NCBI GenBank assembly: GCA_030674185.1 | Contig: CM060307.1 | Location: forward strand, 33,189,696-33,253,695 | Reading direction: 5' to 3' | Source: Monoplex corrugatus | Taxonomy: Eukaryota; Mollusca; Gastropoda; Littorinimorpha; Ranellidae | Length of the DNA: 64,000 bases | Shown here: positions 56,763-64,000 of the stretch, piece by piece | How positions within the stretch are numbered: position 1 is the stretch's first letter | Layout: each line of letters starts with the position of its first letter | Made by a program: the position numbers and the translations under genes | The notes under the pieces: generated by a model | What the model was told of the DNA's origin: nothing | The model's input: only the letters and a program-made list of their open reading frames with translations | The model's database searches: none

Positions 56763-56942
56763 TGTTATTGTTATTGTTACTGTTGTTGCTGTTTTTTTAA
56801 GCCCAGCTGTGTAGAGCCATATCGGGACTATAACCATTTCAAAACAGACACAAGACTTGAACAGGAAATTTCTAGCACAGAGTTCCCAGAAGATGGGGAT
56901 ATTATTTATACTAAAACAGCCCCCAGCATCACCACAGGAAGG
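56763..56942 (+). repeat. R570 dispersed repeat, copy 13 (internally deleted)
   Basis: Head '(ttgtta)n...aagcccagctgtgtag' joined directly to the tail 'aatttctagcacagag' and ending 'cagcatcaccacaggaag'. It splits the 50-bp minisatellite, so both outer edges are visible. Confidence 0.88.
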
Positions 56943-57240
56943 TACATGTAGTTACTCCCTAAATGCAGAAATCTGAATATGACCACAGAAAGTACATGTA
57001 CAAATCCCCTAAATGCAGAGCTCTGAGTATCATCACAGAAAATAGAAGTTGGTTTTTCATCCCTAAATGCAGAAATGTATTTTCACAAAAAATACATGTA
57101 CCTATCCACTTAGTGCAGAAATCCAATAACTATAAATAAAAAAATTAAAAAGGCATATACTCATCCCCTAAATGCAGAAATCTGCGTATCAGTGAAAACA
57201 CATGCAACCCCTAAAGCAGTTTTATGAATATTATTACAGA
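56943..57240. repeat. ~50-bp minisatellite, right block
   Basis: Five or six more divergent units. Confidence 0.85.
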
Positions 57241-57244
57241 AAAT

Positions 57245-57555
57245 ATGGTTAATGCAACAGACTACTCACTTTAATTTGTGGGTTCGAATCCCCACCAGTC
57301 CTTTAAAAAAAAATTGCGGGATTTATCAGCCCTAACCGGCTCCTACCCAGAGTTGGGTGTGCAATGGGCTCATTGGGAAGACAGATGTGTCACTGAGGAT
57401 GTTGCTCAAATCTTCTGACCAGCATTGCAGTTGTCTGTATCTCTCAGGCCTGGTTGATGCCAGGATATATTATGACAGTAAGTGTACTGTACAGCCCTGT
57501 ACGTAGTCTCAATCCCAAATGGAACTTCATAGCATCATGATTATCATCCTCATGA
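57245..57555 (+). mobile_element. tRNA-derived SINE (family B), copy 2
   Basis: A-box-like 'ggttaatgcaacagactac', B box 'gggttcgaatcccc', then 'ctcattgggaagacaga', 'tctgtatctctcagg' and 'gatgccaggatatattatga' as in the copy at 25.1 kb. Confidence 0.8.
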
Positions 57556-57890
57556 ACATCATCATTATCACATTATTAAAAAAAAACTGCCCCAGGTTCT
57601 GCACCATCCAGGCAGCATAGTGAAAATGGGGCAGGAAAAAAATATCACAGGAAATCCAAGGATTCCTTCAAAACCTGAACCTGGATAATAAGAGCAAACT
57701 GTCAAGCACATAATCCAGTAATTACTTCCTGAATTTAATCTCACTCTATTAGCTCAAGTATCATTATTAAATTGTAAAAAAATACAAAAAAGCTTTAATT
57801 CAATAAAGAATGAACAAATACATGATACACTGCATATAAGAACCAACAAGACAAAATACAGCATTTGTGTTTTTTAATGTTTATACATAC
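57555..57890. other. gene-free stretch
   Basis: No feature beyond short TCATCA and A runs. Confidence 0.45.
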
Positions 57891-57995
57891 TACTTTTCTT
57901 CTTTTCTTTTATCATTTCTATATTTTTGTTACTTATCTGTGTGGCATCCATCAATGAAGCCAGTCCACCATCACTCTTCAGGTTGAATCCTCTGT
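57891..57995 (-). CDS. candidate host exon, phase 1-1 (weak)
   Basis: On the minus strand 'gtgtttttcctgtttcag' is a strong acceptor (AG at 57996-57997). The 105-nt frame reads 'RGFNLKSDGGLASLMDATQI' then 'SNKNIEMIKEKKKS', up to a donor AGTA|GTATGT (GT at 57889-57890). Both ends are phase 1, matching the candidate exon at 38196-38303, to which it could splice in frame. No family is recognised. Without a third exon or homology this remains a suggestion. Confidence 0.35.
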
Positions 57996-58016
57996 CTGAA
58001 ACAGGAAAAACACAAT

Positions 58017-58165
58017 TGTCAGTTCTAAAACAAATAGGCTACGGTTGTTGTGAGGCGTGGACAGTCAACAAGCAAAACCAGAACAAGATTGCGGCAGCCG
58101 AGATGTGGTTTCTAAGAAGAATGTTGAGAGTTCCATGGACAGCTGGTACTCTGATAAACTCTTCA
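58017..58165 (+). pseudogene. LINE C-terminal fragment (LINE-D)
   Basis: 'CCEAWTVNKQNQNKIAAAEM' and 'WFLRRMLRVPWTA' match the block after the RT in the LINE at 26.4-26.5 kb. It is about 130 bp long, with both ends truncated. Confidence 0.75.
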
Positions 58166-58221
58166 TCCACAATTAATAAAAATTAAAAAGGCCTTTTGCA
58201 CAACAACAACAACAAAATAAT

Positions 58222-58467
58222 TTAATGAAAATTAGTAAGTACCAAATCATCACAATTTTTTAAATCCTTGAAGTTTGCAGAGGTTAAACTTAAATCATGA
58301 TCAGCAGAAAATCCGACTTCCGTTGAGTGACAGCACAAAATGAAAGAATCGCAATTTGAGACTGCAACTCCACTTATCATTAACAACATAACAAGCATTG
58401 TTTCGATTATTATTAATCTTACACGATGACCAATGAAGGGTGTGTAACATCGACACTCGTTCGTCAA
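58222..58467 (-). CDS. small ORF with signal-peptide-like N-terminus (weak)
   Basis: An 81-codon minus-strand frame. From its internal Met-24 (58398) it reads 'MLVMLLMISGVAVSNCDSF', a hydrophobic core followed by small residues, as in a cleaved signal peptide. Cysteines follow in a C...CC...C pattern ('SNC', 'ILCC', 'KNC'). A secreted short peptide or a first exon of a secreted protein would fit. No family is recognised and there is no conservation evidence. It lies upstream, on the same strand, of the candidate exon at 57.9 kb. Confidence 0.25.
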   Translation of the reverse strand: MTNECRCYTPFIGHRVRLIIIETMLVMLLMISGVAVSNCDSFILCCHSTEVGFSADHDLSLTSANFKDLKNCDDLVLTNFH

Positions 58468-58469
58468 AG

Positions 58470-60450
58470 CGCCATGAACCGTCAGTTGTATTTTTTTACG
58501 GACGCTCGCATCTGTGCGAAGGCGGGTAAACTGATGTAAAACCGACCGATTCAGTCACAAGCCTTGACAAGGTAACAAGGTTACCTACAAGTTTTGATGC
58601 GATCTTATGCTAAAGAACGAAGCAGGGGTACATGATAATCTAAATCCGACAAGTGATGTAAAATCTTACCAGGGGGTGATCTAAACTTCAACCAGCATGA
58701 ATACTGTGAAGACAGTGCACATTATTTGATCACATGACAAATTATCCATCAACTGCAACAAAATGAGTCATTTTCTGTTGAACAATATATTTTATGCCTT
58801 GTTGATTTCCATCTGACGATCTGTTCCCTCCGTCCGCTGCGTCCACAAACGACCGACGTCCCTTCCTGTTGCCTAAGTCTACTTTTTTGAAAGGAAGCAT
58901 GGTCAGTGCCTCAGTTTTGTAGGCTTACCTAGCTAGATCTACGTGGTTGCCATCTGACACGTTATAATACACACACGCATGCTATGATGCTCGAGAGTGA
59001 GACAGATCAAGCTACAGAGCGCAAAACTGGGGGAGGGGGGGAGGAGAGAGTTGAAAAGTAAAGAGAGATTCCGGTCGGGAATTAGATTCTAGATCACGCA
59101 GGTATTCAAGCCTGATGTAAAATCTGACCGATCAAAAACTGCCATTTCATGAGCAATTGATTTAGATCCACAGGCTACCAACAGCTTCTACAGAACCTCG
59201 TATTTATACATTACGCGACTCTCACAGGATCAGACTGTTTGGAGTGCTGCTCAAACGTAATATGGGGTCAGCAAGTGATCAATTTGAATGAAAAAAAAAT
59301 CGCTTTGGAACACATGGCGCCCGGAAACAGCCGAGTTGGGATGGCCCTTAGCGTCGCATTGTGCCATCGTTTTAAATATGCCTTCATTTTCATTGGCATT
59401 TCCTTGAACTGACACCAGTTTCTTTGTAGTTTTGGTAACTGAAGTGACTGCACTTTTGGTTTTGCAAGGCAAATTCCTGACGTCGGTTGGATTTTACATA
59501 ATCAAAAATCATTTTTTAGTTAAGTTTACCCTATCTAGTGTCTCCTCCCTCATCCCCTCATCTCCATTTCAAGACCTTGCCAGGATAAAGGGTTTTGATC
59601 AGACTCAAAAAGGGTCTGCCGGACAAGTGCGTCAGATCTGATGCAGTGCACAACCTGTCTTGAGGTCCATGAATCCCTCCTGAACAAATTCCTGACTTCC
59701 ACAGTATAAGTAGCTACCTCTCGGTTTCGGTTTCAGTTTCTCAAGATGACGTCTCTTTGCTCGAACGAATTCCACATGCGCTAACGTCACAGGTGCCACG
59801 TGTATGGTGACCGTGGCGTGGGCGTGGCACATGACTTAACTAAGCCTGCACATAAACCCATGAGTTGGCCAGGTCCCGAGGCCCTACCCAGACTATGTTT
59901 TAACACTTTTATCTAGTCTATATTTTATACTGGTATTTTATCAGCCTATCACTGGAATAATCTTGGTTACATGTAAATGTCATGTGTATGTATCTTACCT
60001 TCAAAAAGGAACATAAACCATAATAAAGTAAACAAATAATTAAAGGTCTGAATCACAACACAACTAGCTATTCTGTATAAACTCGTCTCACGTGAGAGCC
60101 ACCCCCCCCCCCCCCCTAGTCATAGCCCATATTTTCAGCTATGGCAGTATGGGTGGATGGGTTTAATCGTACAGAAATCCTAAAATTTAAAGAGAAACAG
60201 CCCCACAAAAGGAACGATGGGTTGACAGAATGGACATCTTACAGGGTTAGGGTACTGTTAAATTAAACAATACTGAGTCTACTTACCCAAAAGTGAAGAC
60301 ATCTCAACTTGAACCGGTCGCAAGCGCTACAAGTTACGCAGCACGTATACCTTCCCCATTGCGTTGATGTCGACAGGGTATCACCGCCACCTGCCGGCGT
60401 TAGTTTCAGATTGTCAGTTCATAAACTGTCCGTCACGCGGTTACAAGAGA
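58470..60450. other. gene-free, less repetitive stretch
   Basis: Mostly non-repeat sequence with higher GC than most of the window. 'ctgatgtaaaaccgaccgat' (about 58531) and 'ctgatgtaaaatctgaccga' (about 59112) form a dispersed pair. A poly-C run lies at 60103-60115. A 66-codon minus frame at 59632-59832 is open but shows no motif. Confidence 0.4.
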
Positions 60451-60454
60451 GCAA

Positions 60455-60730
60455 ACACCATAGTCAAGACATACTGGAATTGTTGCACTTACCAGGCAAG
60501 AGAAACTCAGCACATAGTTGCAACAGGAAATCTAGAGGGAAAAAGAGCACCAGGCAAACTCAGGGAGAAAACACAGTTTTGCAGATTGGATGAGAACAGA
60601 AAGGGTAGGAGAGATACTTCCAGAGACAAAAGACAGGTTCGCATGGAAAACCACGAATGCCAACGCCATGAGGCATGGCACATGATGAGGATGATGATTA
60701 TGATGATCACGATGATGATGACCATTCAAT
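60455..60730 (+). pseudogene. LINE 3'-end fragment (LINE-C) with GATGAT tail
   Basis: Plus-strand 'ATGNLEGKRAPGKLREK', then frameshifted 'DKRQVRMENHECQRHEAWH' and a (GATGAT)n-like tail. It is the same C-terminal tail as at 12.75-12.94 kb and 25.4-26.3 kb. Confidence 0.75.
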
Positions 60731-60734
60731 CCGC

Positions 60735-61282
60735 AGTCAGGACATTTTATGTATTCCGCTTGACAGTCAGGACATTTGACATTCTGCATAACAGTCAGGA
60801 CAGTGTACTTAACAGTCAGGACAGTTTACTTACAGTCAGGACAGTTTTCTGAACAGTCAGGATGAATGTCATAACAGTGAGGACATTTTACGCAAAAATC
60901 AGTACATTTTACTTAACAGTCAGGACATTTTACATAACAGTCAGGACATTTTATTTAACAGTCAGGATATTCTACATAACAGTCAGGACATTTCATTTTT
61001 ATTTTTGTTTTTTGACATTCAGGACATTTGACATTTCACTTAACAGTCAGGACATTTTATCTAGCAGTCAGGATGTCTTACTAAACAGTCAGGACATTTC
61101 ACTTAACAGCCAGGACAGTTTACATAACAGTCATGACACTTTACTAACAGTCAGTATATTTTACTTAACAGTCAGGACATCTTACATAAGTCAGGACATT
61201 TTACTTAACAATCAGGACATTTTATTTAACAGTCAGGACATTCTACATAACGGTCAGGACATTTTACTTAACAGTCAGGAAT
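60735..61282. repeat. ~21-bp minisatellite
   Basis: About 24 units of 'acagtcaggacattttactta' with changes at the 3' side. Confidence 0.95.
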
Positions 61283-61287
61283 CTCTT

Positions 61288-61380
<93 letters not shown>

Positions 61381-61498
61381 CACATACAAATATACACGCA
61401 TGTGCGCACAGACATGCACAGATACACACAGACATGCACGCACATCCACACATACACACACAGCAAATGCCATGCTCTCTTTCTCTTTCTCTTTCTCA

Positions 61499-61552
<54 letters not shown>

Positions 61553-61575
61553 CACACACACATACACACGCACGC
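61283..61575. repeat. (CT)n(CA)n compound microsatellites
   Basis: (CT)n at 61290-61330, (CA)n at 61331-61385, and a second (CTTT)n(CA)n set at 61478-61575. Confidence 0.95.
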
Positions 61576-61589
61576 AACACACACACACA

Positions 61590-62606
61590 CACATACACCA
61601 CTTCTATGCAAAATACCACTTCTATGCTGATGACACCCAACTTCTAGACAGTGACACACCAGACAATATACAGCGTCTCTTGACTCGCACCACTGAGTGT
61701 TACTCGGACGTTAAGAACTGGATGACGTTCAACAAACTTCAGCTTAATGACGACAAGACAGAAGCTATCCTCATTGGCACCCGTCAGAAACTTTCTCAGC
61801 TGCCTCCTCTTTCTCTCCCATTATGTAACACATCAGTCCCAATTTCTGATTCAGCTAAAAACCTTGGTGTCTGCATTGACTCTACCCTCTCCATGAACAA
61901 CTTTGTTTCTCAAACTGCCAGATCTTGCTACTATCACCTCCATCGTATAAGCCTGATCAGAAAGTATCTGTCGAAACAACTGCAAAACTCGTTCTCTCCT
62001 TCATAATGTCTCGCATTGACTATTGCAATTCACTCCTGTCTGGTCTTCCTGCCTCCACCATTCACATCCTGCAGCGCATTCAAAACAATGCTGCACGCCT
62101 TGTACTAAAAAAGAAAAAAGCTGACCACATATCTCCTCTCCTGGCACAACTTCACTGGCTCCCTGTATCAAAGCGCATACAGTACAAACTAGACACCATG
62201 TGCTACAAAAGAAAAGCCTCAATAACGCAGCCCCGATTACCTGTCAAGCCTACTTGAGATCTATGTTCCCTCACGTACCCTCCGCTCTGCCTCCGATCCT
62301 CTGACTTTTCGCTTTTCACGCACTAAGCTCAATACTATGGTCCACGAGCCTTCTCTGTTTCTGGTCCACTTTCCTGGACAAACTTCCTCTCTCTGTCCGT
62401 CAGCAACCTACTTTTGTCTCCTTCAAGTCCGCTCTCAAAACTCACCTTTTCTCCTCTGCATAAAATCCTGACCTCAGTCAATCCCGTCTGCAGCCTGTCT
62501 CCACTCAGAGGGGAATCACATTGTAATATATAATTGTATATAATATGCTCTCTATAATTTTCCATTGCTTTTATTCTTTCTCACCATTTTAGCCGTGTGC
62601 GTGTGC

Positions 62607-62641
<35 letters not shown>

Positions 62642-62735
62642 TGCGTGCGTGAGTGTGTGTCTGTTTTAGCGCTTAGATTTGATTTTATCAAGATTTTGCG
62701 CTATACAAATAAAATATTGCATTGTATTGTATACA
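61590..62735 (+). pseudogene. 5'-truncated CR1/L2/Jockey-type LINE (LINE-I), RT C-terminus and 3' end
   Basis: Opens with 'HFYADDTQLLDSDTPDNIQR', the YADD catalytic box. 'WMTFNKLQLNDDKTEAILIG', '[20 protein letters not shown]' and '[10 protein letters not shown]' follow. A frameshift near 61950-62000 leads to '[20 protein letters not shown]', '[13 protein letters not shown]' and '[19 protein letters not shown]'. These are the standard blocks of CR1/L2-like reverse transcriptases. A second shift near 62240 precedes the C-terminal tail 'LPLSVRQQPTFVSFKSALKT'. The 3' end is 'gcgctatacaaataaaatat' with a short TATTG-type tail. It is a different clade from the other LINE pieces here. It is dead. 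Confidence 0.9.
62596..62640. repeat. (GT)n microsatellite inside LINE-I 3' UTR
   Basis: GT/GC run of about 45 bp between the coding remnant and the LINE tail. Confidence 0.95.
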
Positions 62736-63060
62736 AACACGCACACGCACGTGCGCACATGCACGCACAGACATGAACGCACATCCGCACACATACACGC
62801 AAATCCTATGGAACGATTTGAATCGACATCCCCTTTTCTTTATATGATTCTCGACTCAGTTTGTACCAACACCTTTCCCCGCCCCATCCATCTTCTTCTT
62901 TACCAAGTAGGGAGCATGTAGCTTGTGTGTCTTCACAGCGTGTGTCACGTGCACTAATTGTATCAGCGTCTGGGCTGTTGTCCTGGCCCACGAACTTTTC
63001 ACCTTGCCACTTGGCCCAGCGGTCTGTGACATATAAAGGCGGAGAATGAATCAGATTGGT
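62736..63060. other. gene-free stretch
   Basis: Begins with 'cacgcacacgcacgtgcgca', similar to sequence left of LINE-I near 61390-61460. No gene was found. Confidence 0.4.
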
Positions 63061-63065
63061 ATAAT

Positions 63066-63108
63066 AACACACACCCCACACACACACACCACACACACAC
63101 ACACACAC

Positions 63109-63149
<41 letters not shown>

Positions 63150-63162
63150 TATATATATATTT
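63066..63162. repeat. (CA)n(TA)n compound microsatellite
   Basis: (CA)n runs at 63066-63112 followed by (TA)n to 63162. Confidence 0.95.
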
Positions 63163-63410
63163 GTGTTACCGCAACATGGTCCAGACAATATTTGACCCAG
63201 CCCCGGTACAGCCGTATCTTTCCCTTAATGGCTTCCTTCTAAGTGTCGTTCCGTGATGCACCATGCTGTTGCTATTCTCCACCTTCTTCCAGATGTCCTG
63301 GTGACACATGTTTTCTGGAGTGTATTGAGCAGGCTGTTTTTGAATATCCGCTGATGAAGACAATATTTAAATAATGTTGGTGGGCAGAGGAGGCTATATG
63401 TTGTTCTGTT

Positions 63411-63475
63411 TTTTGTTTTGTTTTTTTGTTTGTTTGTTTGTTTGTTTTATCTATATGTTTTTGTTTTGTTTGTGT

Positions 63476-63506
<31 letters not shown>

Positions 63507-63507
63507 T
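63411..63507. repeat. (GTTT)n, (GT)n and poly-G
   Basis: (GTTT)n at about 63415-63446, (GT)n then about 18 G at 63470-63507. A poly-G of this length is rare and prone to sequencing error. Confidence 0.92.
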
Positions 63508-64000
63508 TTCTATTATAACTGTGTAAAATGTTGGGGGAGAAGTTGGGGAGAAGATGATTATCTAAGGGACGAAGTCAGTGTCAAGGGTAGTTTTTGCTAC
63601 GTCCTTGTGGAGAAGAAATCCTGCATCATAGATGTCTGTCTGATCCATGTTCACACTACTCCATACCAAAACACAGTTGGCATGAATTTCGTTGGTTGAC
63701 CTGTCCTTTCATCTACTGGCTGATATTCCAATGACTTGTGTTTTGTCAGTTTGCGTGAATTCTGCTATCTGTAGATCTTTGTCCTTCGGATCACAGACAT
63801 TCCAGTATCAGTTGTGTTTGATCTAATCCCTTCTTCTTCTTCTTTGTTTCTAACCAGTTTCCCCCTCTCTACACCCCCTCCCCTTCATCTTGATTCATCC
63901 ATTTCATTTTCCTTTTGTGTTCTTTGGCAACTGTTTATCTGCTATCAGCTGGCTTGACCTGTCATAACTTCATCAGGGCCCCATTAGCAGAATGATCCAT
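63508..64000. other. gene-free stretch at window edge
   Basis: No supported exon, RNA or repeat apart from a (TTC)n patch near 63831-63845. Confidence 0.4.

Noticed and set aside
59632..59832. 66-codon minus-strand frame in a low-repeat region
   Set aside because: Composition is unremarkable; no motif, splice partner or promoter supports it.
63025..63045. TATA-like 'acatataaaggcggag'
   Set aside because: No downstream gene, initiator or conservation evidence; simple-repeat flanks make chance likely.

Overview
The window reads as repeat-dominated eukaryotic DNA. It is AT-rich and full of (CA)n and (TA)n tracts. It holds several minisatellites, tRNA-derived SINE-like sequences, broken non-LTR retrotransposons, and DNA transposons of the piggyBac, Tc1 and P/THAP9 types. 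Transposon genes carry GT-AG introns and there are no bacterial-style operons. A lophotrochozoan, perhaps a marine gastropod mollusc, fits this mix, but that is an inference from repeat content only. No host gene was identified with confidence. Two candidate minus-strand exons (57.9 kb and 38.3 kb, both phase 1-1) and one small signal-peptide-like ORF (58.2-58.5 kb) are the only host-gene hints.

Layout. 0-5.7 kb is mostly non-coding, with a degenerate tandem repeat, a tRNA-like SINE relic and one minus copy of an unclassified dispersed repeat (called R570 here). 5.7-7.7 kb holds minus-strand LINE remains with a 43-bp minisatellite grown inside the former coding region. 8.0-11.4 kb is a P-element/THAP9-like transposase on the minus strand; its 866-bp intron hosts two small MITEs. 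13.2-17.9 kb holds two piggyBac elements 101 bp apart: a 2.9-kb copy with a damaged transposase and a 1.7-kb internally deleted derivative. 18.4-28 kb is R570 plus LINE debris, a frameshifted Tc1 element inserted in a LINE, a SINE, and a 639-bp MITE inside another LINE.

28.6-31.8 kb is a 53/56-bp minisatellite with higher-order structure, split by a Penelope-like element carrying a GIY-YIG endonuclease. 32.5-38.2 kb is a minisatellite of about 35 bp per unit, split by a LINE 5' fragment and by a 689-bp piggyBac derivative. 39.6-44 kb holds several more minisatellites. 44.5-52 kb is a complex array of R570 copies, (CA)n, (GAT)n and a shared unit of about 1 kb. 52.3-53.9 kb is a complete Tc1 element with an open 362-codon transposase, inserted in (TA)n. 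54-58 kb has a 158-bp TTAA-flanked fold-back element, another array copy, a 50-bp minisatellite split by R570, and a second SINE copy. 60-63 kb carries LINE pieces, a 21-bp minisatellite and long (CT)n/(CA)n tracts.

The most striking structure is shared by the three larger piggyBac elements. Each has two short palindromes just inside the end next to the transposase start. The first is centred exactly 27.5 bp from the outer TTAA base and the second about 70 bp from it. The positions match, but the palindrome sequences differ between elements.
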